A DNA stretch of 5,392 nt from Chitinivibrionales bacterium (GTDB taxonomy: Bacteria; Fibrobacterota; Chitinivibrionia; Chitinivibrionales; WJKA01): positions 1 through 5,392 of the forward strand of contig WJKA01000210.1 in NCBI GenBank assembly GCA_014729375.1, given 5' to 3'. The notes under the pieces are model-generated. The model had not been told where the DNA came from. It was given only the letters and a program-made list of their open reading frames with translations, and ran no database searches. Position numbers and translations under genes: made by a program. Numbering within the stretch: the first letter of the stretch is position 1; every line of letters begins with the position of its first letter. Positions 1 to 5,392 of this stretch are shown one piece after another.

Positions 1-1
1 A

Positions 2-2047
2 CTTATAATAGACCCCGAAGCGCCGTTGTCGGCTAAACAGTGGCTTGATTTCTCACCGGTTAAGCGTGGTTCCGGCTGGATACGCGTATCTTTAGGCAAC
101 GATGATATTACCATCCCCGACACGGTCTGGGCCACATTCAGAACCGGTGCGCCGACAAGCGTTGAAATCAGCCTGATTACCCCTGTAGACAGCCTTATTG
201 CCGGTCGGACAATCAAGGCAGAAGTAAAAATCCGCAACGATGACGGCCCTGTACCCGGTATCTGGTGCTATCCCGACTCGGGCGACAGCCAGGCGGTATA
301 CCAGGATATTGTCATGGATCCGGACCAGCCTGGTCCCGGGGTGACAAGTGATGAGGACTCCGGCACGGTCAACCTCCGGCCGGAAGACAACTTGCGTATC
401 GATGAGTGTTTTAGCGAGGGTATCGACACGGTCGAGTTTGTGCTTTACTATGCACCGTCATCGGGCGAACAGCACCAGCTGTATGTTCGGCTCAACGGCG
501 AAGATGGCTGGATACAGGGCAATACCGATAAATTCACGCTTCTGCCGGGCACGGTTGACAGTGTGGTGCTTGAATTTGCCGACAACAGTATTGTGCCTGA
601 GGATACGGTCCTCAACGCGCCGGATGACGACTTGTTCCTGGTGTTGATCGGTTATGATCAATGGGGAAACCGGATCGGAGAGGTCCGGGGAAACTGGGCC
701 GATTCAGGGACAATTCATTCGGTGGATCCGGGGCCGGACTCGCGCCTGTATTACACAACCAGGGATGTTTTGACTATAGAAAACGGGTGTATTATTGCAT
801 CCGCAGTGGATAATCCTTCAGCGCAGGACACGATCTGTCTGGAGATAAAACCACAGGCCGCAACTGTCAGCGTGGCGTATACACGCGACACCGATGCCGA
901 CGGCCTGCTTGACAGAATTGAGGTCAGGTTCAATCGCCCGGTCGGATTCCCCGACGACTATGACATTGCCAATGTCAGTGTAAATCACGGCTCAAGCAAC
1001 TGGAGCGTCACCTCGATTGTATCGGCAAGCGGCGACAGTATCGATTCGGTATTTTACATCGAATTACAGGAAAACTTCAAAACCAGTGCGCAGACCGGAT
1101 GGACACTTGACCTCAGAATCAGCAATGCCGAAGAGATAAAGGACACGACGTATGAAACCACCGACGGAGCACCGCCTGTTGTGTGGAAAGTTGTCAAAAC
1201 AGTAAAAAATATCGATGACCGCTCGCAGGATGAGATCACCGTGACATTCAGTGAAGATCTTACCCGCAGGCTGGGGACCTCGGGGCAGGATGAGCCCGAT
1301 CTCGTGTTCCACGTATGGCATATCGACCGCGTAAACGGGGATACGCTGGCGGCAGATGAAATGATTAACGAAATCGACTTTTTTCTTACGTCAAGAAGCG
1401 ATAATCAGGCGGTTTTTCAGATGGAAAACGGAAAGGACCTCACGGTCGATCACCTTCTCAGTTTCCAGGTCGGCGAATCAAAAGAGTATGCCGTTGATGA
1501 AAGCAATACTATTCAGCAAAATCCCTTGAACCGCAAGACACCGGTTGAAATCGGTGGGGTGCCGCTCAATGTATCTGCAGGCCCGAATCCGTTTCCGCCG
1601 AATGCAAACCCTAAATTCAGTGAAGATAATCTCAAATCATATCCGTCACAGATAGTTGCCCAGCGCGCGTATTATCACGGCGGTACCGCTATTGTGGTCG
1701 ACATTCAGCTTCCCTCGGATGCACGCAATGCCGATGAAATGGATATCCGGGGAACCATGGCTGTGTATGATATTGCAGGAAACCTTGTCTATCGCAGGAA
1801 AAGCAACGACAACCTTGTGCTTAATGATGAATGGGACGGCAAGTGGGGAAGCGCGCAGAAACTGGGTTTCTGGTGGAGCGGCTTGAACGATAAGGGTATG
1901 AAAGTGGCGCCGGGCGCCTATTTTGCTGTTGTAAACTTAACGATCGATTATATCGATGCGTTCGGCGAAGAGAAATCCGAGAAACTTGTTGAGGAAACCG
2001 CACTTGGTGTCCGCCGCGGCCCGGCGCAGAAAGTACTTGGACAGTAA
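2..2047 (+). CDS. Secreted modular surface protein, C-terminal part: Ig-like repeats, EF-hand-like loop, FlgD-like C-terminal domain (5' partial)
   Basis: The frame is open from the left edge, so 681 C-terminal residues are visible (numbered from base 2) and the true start is outside. Residues 1-285 are invasin-like Ig modules: linkers near F46-T48-G49 and L181-P182-G183, and a D219-x-W-G-N ... W232 motif typical of such domains. Residues 296-307 form a complete 12-residue EF-hand-like loop (D296, D298, D300, D304, E307), leading straight into a strand resembling SbsA-type Ig domains. A second such Ig domain starts near 395, with an I-T-V-T-F-S-E-D strand. From about 520 there is a FlgD-Ig / T9SS-type fold: G-P-N-P-F (527-531), V-Y-D-I-A-G-N-L-V (588-596), W-S-G-L-N-D-K-G (625-632) and A-P-G-A-Y-F (636-641). 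Some 40 residues follow, ending with an L-G-V-R-R motif. Such folds often serve as outer-membrane secretion signals in FCB bacteria, so export to the surface is inferred. The ligand is unknown. TTG at base 26 could be taken for a start, but the reading frame and module continue upstream of it. Confidence 0.93.
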   Translation, partial: LIIDPEAPLSAKQWLDFSPVKRGSGWIRVSLGNDDITIPDTVWATFRTGAPTSVEISLITPVDSLIAGRTIKAEVKIRNDDGPVPGIWCYPDSGDSQAVYQDIVMDPDQPGPGVTSDEDSGTVNLRPEDNLRIDECFSEGIDTVEFVLYYAPSSGEQHQLYVRLNGEDGWIQGNTDKFTLLPGTVDSVVLEFADNSIVPEDTVLNAPDDDLFLVLIGYDQWGNRIGEVRGNWADSGTIHSVDPGPDSRLYYTTRDVLTIENGCIIASAVDNPSAQDTICLEIKPQAATVSVAYTRDTDADGLLDRIEVRFNRPVGFPDDYDIANVSVNHGSSNWSVTSIVSASGDSIDSVFYIELQENFKTSAQTGWTLDLRISNAEEIKDTTYETTDGAPPVVWKVVKTVKNIDDRSQDEITVTFSEDLTRRLGTSGQDEPDLVFHVWHIDRVNGDTLAADEMINEIDFFLTSRSDNQAVFQMENGKDLTVDHLLSFQVGESKEYAVDESNTIQQNPLNRKTPVEIGGVPLNVSAGPNPFPPNANPKFSEDNLKSYPSQIVAQRAYYHGGTAIVVDIQLPSDARNADEMDIRGTMAVYDIAGNLVYRRKSNDNLVLNDEWDGKWGSAQKLGFWWSGLNDKGMKVAPGAYFAVVNLTIDYIDAFGEEKSEKLVEETALGVRRGPAQKVLGQ

Positions 2048-2066
2048 GGCGATAACCGGCCTTTTT
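2046..2066 (+). terminator. Possible intrinsic terminator of the upstream gene
   Basis: AAGGC (2046-2050) pairs with GCCTT (2059-2063) around an 8-nt loop, and the 3' arm runs into five Ts (2062-2066). The stem is only 5 bp and begins inside the TAA stop codon, so it is a weak candidate. A competing pairing exists between CCGGC (2056-2060) and GCCGG (2082-2086). Confidence 0.4.
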
Positions 2067-2120
2067 CTGCACCTGTGCTGAGCCGGACCAATCCTTCTTC
2101 CGTGAAAGAAAGTGCCCGCC

Positions 2121-2170
2121 TTCGCTTGCAGGCTTAAGTCTTCATCTTCAACTTGAGCCTATGCAGCGAG
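2121..2170. repeat. 50-nt imperfect inverted repeat / hairpin
   Basis: The arms 2121-2139 and 2151-2170 are nearly complementary. The inner part pairs AGGCTTAAGT (2130-2139) with ACTTGAGCCT (2151-2160) over 10 bp with one G-T pair, closing an 11-nt loop. The outer part pairs CGCTTGCA (2123-2130) with TGCAGCG (2162-2168) with a one-base bulge, competing for A2130. There is no T-run on either side, so a plain intrinsic terminator is unlikely. It could be a dispersed intergenic palindrome or an mRNA 3'-end stabiliser. Confidence 0.6.
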
Positions 2171-2255
2171 CTTCGGCTTCACCAGCCGGCTCTACAAGTC
2201 GGCGTGACAGGGTGGAATAATGGGCTGCATTGTATCCCAAACGCTCAATGTTCAA

Positions 2256-2274
2256 TCCCGGATCAAGCCCGGGA
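2256..2274. repeat. REP-like short palindrome
   Basis: TCCCGG (2256-2261) and CCGGGA (2269-2274) form a perfect 6-bp stem around the 7-nt loop ATCAAGC. Short GC-rich palindromes of this kind, with a core like CCCGGATCAAGNCCGGG, occur as dispersed intergenic repeats in many bacterial genomes. Only one copy is visible here, so its repeat status is inferred from resemblance. Confidence 0.45.
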
Positions 2275-2346
2275 CAGGCGTAACTTCGTGAGCTCGTTTT
2301 AATACATTCCATCCATTGAGTCAAGAAAAATCTGTAATTTCTTGGC

Positions 2347-2391
2347 AAAAAGAAAAAAAACGTTGCATGCGGAAATTCAATACACTATAAT
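2347..2391 (+). promoter_or_regulatory. Sigma70-type promoter with A-tract upstream
   Basis: A perfect TATAAT -10 hexamer (2386-2391) lies 17 nt downstream of TTGCAT (2363-2368), which matches the first three bases of the -35 consensus. An almost pure A-tract (2347-2360) lies just upstream, in the position of an UP element. The predicted start of transcription is about base 2398, giving a leader of about 190 nt before the GTG at 2591. It should drive the downstream surface-protein gene independently of the upstream one. Confidence 0.65.
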
Positions 2392-2397
2392 CTGTAC

Positions 2398-2415
2398 TAA
2401 GAGCAGTTGCTCTTA
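2398..2415. promoter_or_regulatory. Dyad at the predicted transcription start (operator or 5' stem-loop)
   Basis: TAAGAGCA (2398-2405) and TGCTCTTA (2408-2415) are perfect inverted repeats of 8 bp with a 2-nt centre. In RNA they would fold as a 7-bp stem with an AGTT tetraloop at the very 5' end of the transcript. In DNA the dyad lies just after the -10 box, where a bound dimeric repressor would block initiation. The sequence cannot decide between the two roles. Confidence 0.5.
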
Positions 2416-2590
2416 ACAATATATGGAAGTCTTAATAAATAAGTAAAAGACTCAGATTGAGAGGGGAATATCGGCTGTGCCGGCAAGGATGTGTACTAAG
2501 CCCTGTCATCGAAAGGGCACTGCCTCCGCATCTATACACTACAATAATTTTTAAGCAAGGATTCAATAAATATCCTGGAAAGGAAATGCT
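2416..2590 (+). promoter_or_regulatory. Long, possibly structured 5' leader
   Basis: This untranslated stretch contains several potential stems: AGTCTT/AAGACT (2428-2433 with 2447-2452), CTCA/TGAG (2451-2454 with 2458-2461), CGGC/GCCG (2472-2475 with 2479-2482) and GCCCT/AGGGC (2500-2504 with 2514-2518) around a 9-nt loop. The last stem can be enclosed by GTGTA/TACAC (2491-2495 with 2535-2539). Alternatives GGCA/TGCC (2482-2485 with 2521-2524) and GGATG/CATCT (2487-2491 with 2529-2533) cross each other, so they would be exclusive or form a pseudoknot. A short T-run (2548-2552) follows. It matches no riboswitch family I recognise; cis-regulation is inferred. Confidence 0.35.
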
Positions 2591-2593
2591 GTG
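2581..2593 (+). promoter_or_regulatory. Ribosome binding site and GTG start of the downstream gene
   Basis: AGGA (2581-2584), within a GGAAAGGAAA purine run, lies 6 nt before GTG 2591. The frame has a TAA stop at 2567-2569 and no other usable start codon between it and 2591. Residues 1-36 read from this GTG make a good signal peptide. The nearby ATG at 2586 is in another frame and reaches a stop at 2619-2621. Confidence 0.8.
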
Positions 2594-5392
2594 TTTGGTG
2601 TTCACAAAGCATTATCCATAGCGGATTGTGCAAAAAAATCAGCGCAGAAGGCTTTTTTTGCAGCTTTTATTCTGGCAAGTACCGGCGCACTTTTCGGGCA
2701 GATGAGCGACTGGGGAGAAAATACCGATCCTTTCTTTCCTACCAAACAACCTGAAGTCTGGAGCGCGGAATCGCTCTGGATCGGTGCTGCATTTCTGCGC
2801 GATACCTCCAAGCCGCTGGAGGTCTGGCTCCATTATGGTACAGGCTGTAAAGGTGAATTGAAGTTGGTAGTTCCGCTGTCAGACAGCACCGATACCATGA
2901 TTTTTCTTTTCCATAACATTGATAATGGCGGTGCTCCAACACGTATCGATTTAACAGATAATCCGCTTGTTGAGCAATACATCAACCACATGGATACGGT
3001 TTATTTCATGTACAGGAATATTGCAGGAAGCTGCAATTCCAGAAACCCCCGCTATACAGGTCCGAACCGTGCTCCCGGAGATATGTGTACCCAGGGGGAT
3101 TCATCGGGACCATGCCAGGCGGTTGACAGATATTACAGTCCTGATTACTCCGATTATCTTGTTGAAACGACTGATGGTCGTGAAGTTCCAATCAGGCGGA
3201 GATGGTGCATATCAGGATGGATACGCGATTCCGAGCTTGATGTACGGACTGATACCGTGGAATTCGGATTCGATGACCGTGTGCCGTGGGAAGGGCCGTG
3301 GGATGGTGATTTCAATGACATCATTTTTCATATGACCGGCATATTTTTAATCAAGCCCTCCTATGCGACAATTCTTACCTTAACAGTTTCCGATACGGCA
3401 ATACAAGCGGGGACTTTTGCAACCATTAATGGAGAGATAAGAGATCAGAACGACAGTATCCGCACCGATCTTGCGGACAGCATCGAGTGGTTTCTTGATC
3501 CCGCTACAGAGATGCCCGGTGATTCGTTGACAAATTCAATAGGCGCCACAACGCAGTTCACTGCAAGGACAGCCTACCGGACCGCCCGGGTGATAGGGAG
3601 ATATATCGAGGAGGGCACCGGCAAGGAGTTGCGCGATACTGCACGCATTTATATATTGCCCGGTGATCCGGACCACCTGCTGATCCAGGATGCTGCCGGT
3701 GCGGCGGACCTGTATTTCGATGAATCGGTCGGCGGCGGGCAGTTGTCGCTCGGCTCAACAGAAACATTCACCGAAAATGTCTATGCCGTGCTCAGGGATG
3801 CAAACGGCAATTATGTACAGCGGTCCACGCAGACGCTCTGGGACACGATCGCTGGGCCGGACCTGGTGGTATGGGCCGGCGCCGGCACAGACCCGTCACA
3901 GGGCCAGGGACGCATTGAAAAAACATTTACCCAAGACAGCGGCGGCACCTACGCGTATGCCAATTGCCGTATTCCCGGGTACACCGGGCCGTCATTCCGG
4001 GATACCATCCTGGTCTCGATCGATCCCACTACCTACGATTCGTTGCGCATAGTAAACGCACCCGGATCGATGATAACGCAATTGTCAACATCGATCGACG
4101 ACAGTACGCTGCTGTTTGTCGAAGGCCGGCGGACCGACAACGGGGAATGGGCTTCGGTAAGCGGCGCATGGTCGATGGATCCCGACCTCCGGCCCCGCAT
4201 CCCCGCATCATCGGGACCGTCGTGGAACTTCTCGCCCCAGGACACCGGCTCGGCAACGATCAGGGTTGACCGCCAGTCGCTTTTTGCTGAAATTACCGTC
4301 GACGTGGGCCCGGGGGCTCCCGACAGGCTCGCGTTGTACGATACCCTCGGCATGCCCGATGTCGGTGGTGTTGATCCATTGCCGAAATATACCACCGCCC
4401 GGGCAGGGGACACCGTCGATATTGTCGCAAAGCTCTTTGACATGCAGAACAACTGGCTGAGTTCGTATGAATCACTGCCCTCACAGGGAAGTCAGGTACG
4501 ATGGGAATCCGATAAGATCAGCGGAGGAACGCTGACCGCCACGCAGGGTGTTGCAACAAAGTACCTTCCCATAACAGCGGGAAGAACCGACACGATCGTT
4601 GCCTGGCTGCAAAAAGATGCCGCAACCCGTCTGGCCGACACACTTATTGTCAGAGTTAATGCAGGACCTGCTGAACGAATCGAGATGGTATACGACACGG
4701 TGAATCTGGGAAGGGTTCCGGTTGATATCGAGTTTGCACAGAACGATTCGGTGCTGACTGTTTTTACGGTCCTGCGGGATGCGTATGATAATTTTGCCGG
4801 ATTCGCGGCAAATGCTTTGTGGGCAAGCCGTGATACCCAGCACGTGACCGCGCAGCGCGGCCCTCATACTGACTATGGCGAAGGAATTATCCGTCGGGCA
4901 AGCGATGATGAATCGTATGTCTGGGTGGTCGATTCATTTTATTATATCGAGACAGCGCGCTGGCTCTATGATTCTGTCAATGTCCATCTTACAAATATCA
5001 GTTATGATTCTCTTCAGATATATATCTTCGACAACGGCTATGTCCGCGCTGACTCGCTGCAGCTTCGCACCGGACAAAGTGACATTCTTTTTGCCTACGG
5101 CAAGCACCCGGTCCGCGGGTGGGAACAGGTTCCGGCCGAATGGAGCAAAAGTGCGGCCCTTGTCACCGGCAGTACGCCGCCCGGGTGGAGCAACCAGTGG
5201 GATGTTGCTGCCGGGGAAGTCGGCACCGGATGGATCAAAATCACGCGCGAGGGCTCTGTTCCGGACTCTATCCCCGTAACATTCCTGCCGGGCGACCCGG
5301 ACCGTCTTGACATATACGATCAGCCGGGAGATCCCGCAGGTGTGCCGCCCCTTACAGCAGCAACTGTCACCGCAGGACATACTCTGGACCTC
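2591..5392 (+). CDS. Secreted modular surface protein, N-terminal part: signal peptide, DFND-motif head domain, Ig-like repeat array (3' partial)
   Basis: An uninterrupted frame of 934 codons from GTG 2591 to the right edge with no stop. Residues 1-36 look like a Sec signal peptide: Lys15, Lys16 and Lys20, a hydrophobic core at 21-35, and likely cleavage between 33 and 36. Residues 37-250 form a head region with five cysteines (C86, C148, C166, C175, C206). It ends in E-F-G-F-D-D (224-229) and W-D-G-D-F-N-D-I-I-F (237-246), the acidic signature of DUF4114 and the related DUF4842/LruC family, which are found in exported proteins and probably bind calcium. From about 254 it is a chain of Ig-like modules with linkers near 356, 475, 571, 690, 801 and 899. 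Their strands show D-x-x-x-N ... W patterns (D403-W417, D617-W638, D730-W744), as in invasin-type domains. It has its own promoter and leader. An adhesin or fibrous surface protein is likely; the ligand is unknown. Base composition varies strongly along the gene. Confidence 0.93.
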   Translation, partial: MFGVHKALSIADCAKKSAQKAFFAAFILASTGALFGQMSDWGENTDPFFPTKQPEVWSAESLWIGAAFLRDTSKPLEVWLHYGTGCKGELKLVVPLSDSTDTMIFLFHNIDNGGAPTRIDLTDNPLVEQYINHMDTVYFMYRNIAGSCNSRNPRYTGPNRAPGDMCTQGDSSGPCQAVDRYYSPDYSDYLVETTDGREVPIRRRWCISGWIRDSELDVRTDTVEFGFDDRVPWEGPWDGDFNDIIFHMTGIFLIKPSYATILTLTVSDTAIQAGTFATINGEIRDQNDSIRTDLADSIEWFLDPATEMPGDSLTNSIGATTQFTARTAYRTARVIGRYIEEGTGKELRDTARIYILPGDPDHLLIQDAAGAADLYFDESVGGGQLSLGSTETFTENVYAVLRDANGNYVQRSTQTLWDTIAGPDLVVWAGAGTDPSQGQGRIEKTFTQDSGGTYAYANCRIPGYTGPSFRDTILVSIDPTTYDSLRIVNAPGSMITQLSTSIDDSTLLFVEGRRTDNGEWASVSGAWSMDPDLRPRIPASSGPSWNFSPQDTGSATIRVDRQSLFAEITVDVGPGAPDRLALYDTLGMPDVGGVDPLPKYTTARAGDTVDIVAKLFDMQNNWLSSYESLPSQGSQVRWESDKISGGTLTATQGVATKYLPITAGRTDTIVAWLQKDAATRLADTLIVRVNAGPAERIEMVYDTVNLGRVPVDIEFAQNDSVLTVFTVLRDAYDNFAGFAANALWASRDTQHVTAQRGPHTDYGEGIIRRASDDESYVWVVDSFYYIETARWLYDSVNVHLTNISYDSLQIYIFDNGYVRADSLQLRTGQSDILFAYGKHPVRGWEQVPAEWSKSAALVTGSTPPGWSNQWDVAAGEVGTGWIKITREGSVPDSIPVTFLPGDPDRLDIYDQPGDPAGVPPLTAATVTAGHTLDL
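3350..5392 (+). repeat. Array of diverged Ig-like protein modules inside the downstream gene
   Basis: A boundary motif of the type V-x-x-x-P-G-x-P-D-x-L-x-(I/L)-Y-D recurs. Clear copies begin at residues L356 (LPGDPDHLLIQD), V572 (VGPGAPDRLALYD), A691 (AGPAERIEMVYD) and L899 (LPGDPDRLDIYD). Weaker copies are near 475 (IDPTTYDSLRIV) and 801 (TNISYDSLQIY). Spacings are about 119, 96, 119, 111 and 98 residues, one beta-sandwich each. DNA identity between copies is low, so the modules are old, although the 356 and 899 linkers remain close at protein level. Confidence 0.75.

Larger units (their letters stand above)
2048..2346. other. Intergenic region rich in inverted repeats, no credible gene
   Basis: About 300 bases between the upstream stop codon and the promoter of the next gene. 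Neither strand carries a convincing coding sequence. A minus-strand frame at 2148-2348 is open, but it crosses the palindromes and its product has no recognisable domain. The stretch contains a long imperfect hairpin (2121-2170), a smaller GAGC/GCTC stem with a G-T extension (2168-2192) that shares its first bases, and a REP-like palindrome (2256-2274). Repeat-derived or terminator-like sequence is the most likely content. Confidence 0.6.

Noticed and set aside
26..28. TTG as the start codon of the upstream protein
   Set aside because: The frame is open to the left edge, the bases before it show no convincing ribosome binding site, there is no signal peptide after it, and it falls in the middle of an Ig-like module.
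2148..2348. 66-residue minus-strand reading frame in the intergenic region
   Set aside because: It runs through the REP-like palindrome and the hairpin, has no recognisable domain and no clear ribosome binding site. The open frame is best explained by repeat sequence.
2460..2535. c-di-GMP-I riboswitch
   Set aside because: Only scattered short matches occur. The conserved GCAAAGCC stretch, the GAAA-loop helix geometry and the second receptor helix are missing, so it is mentioned only as a hypothesis to test.
2586..2621. 11-codon reading frame from ATG 2586 overlapping the GTG start
   Set aside because: Its ATG is only 1 nt from the AGGA motif, too close for normal initiation, and nothing suggests translational coupling beyond the overlap itself.
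3690..4052. Plus-strand out-of-frame reading frames at 2967-3335, 3690-4052 and 3964-4269
   Set aside because: All overlap the real gene in a shifted frame, and their products are Arg/Pro/Ser-rich low-complexity sequence typical of shadows.
4033..4452. 139-residue minus-strand reading frame
   Set aside because: It is an antisense shadow of the GC-rich stalk region, with no domain, signal peptide or own promoter seen.
4934..5380. 148-residue minus-strand reading frame
   Set aside because: It lies fully opposite the long plus-strand surface-protein gene, which has coherent domain structure. GC-rich third positions readily leave the opposite strand open.
1..5392. CRISPR array, tRNA, insertion sequence or toxin-antitoxin pair
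   Set aside because: No regularly spaced direct repeats, cloverleaf, transposase motif or small bicistronic gene pair is present on either strand.

Overview
The window holds parts of two large, co-oriented genes for secreted surface proteins, separated by a 543-base intergenic region. No tRNA, rRNA, CRISPR array, transposase or enzyme gene is visible. Both proteins are chains of Ig-like beta-sandwich modules rich in Asp, Thr and Ser. The upstream one ends in a FlgD-like / type IX-secretion-like C-terminal fold. This style of giant modular exoprotein is typical of the Fibrobacterota/Chitinispirillia and other FCB-group bacteria, often known only from environmental genomes. The taxonomic guess is inference; no marker gene is present.

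Layout. Bases 2-2047 encode the C-terminal 681 residues of gene A, whose start lies before the window. A weak intrinsic terminator overlaps its stop codon. Bases 2048-2346 have no credible gene but contain several inverted repeats: a 50-nt imperfect hairpin, a small GAGC/GCTC stem and a REP-like palindrome. Bases 2347-2391 look like a good sigma70-type promoter: an A-tract, TTGCAT, a 17-nt spacer and TATAAT. An 8+8 dyad sits exactly at its predicted +1, followed by a leader of about 190 nt with several possible stems. Gene B starts at GTG 2591 behind an AGGA ribosome binding site and runs open off the right edge (934 codons in view). It has a signal peptide, a Cys-containing N-terminal region ending in a DUF4114/DUF4842-like D-F-N-D motif, and then an array of Ig-like modules of about 100-120 residues.

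How they relate. The first residues of gene A in the window resemble the last residues of gene B in the window: a G-x-G-W-I-(R/K) strand, a PD-x-(I/V) strand, then a module linker. The genes therefore look like tandem members of one family, seen as the tail of one copy and the head of the next. Together they suggest a full-length plan of signal peptide, DFND-type head, Ig-like stalk, EF-hand-like loop with SbsA-type Ig domains, and a FlgD-like sorting tail. The likely role is a cell-surface or extracellular adhesin or structural fibre; ligand and function cannot be read from the sequence. Gene B appears to have its own promoter and leader rather than being co-transcribed with gene A.
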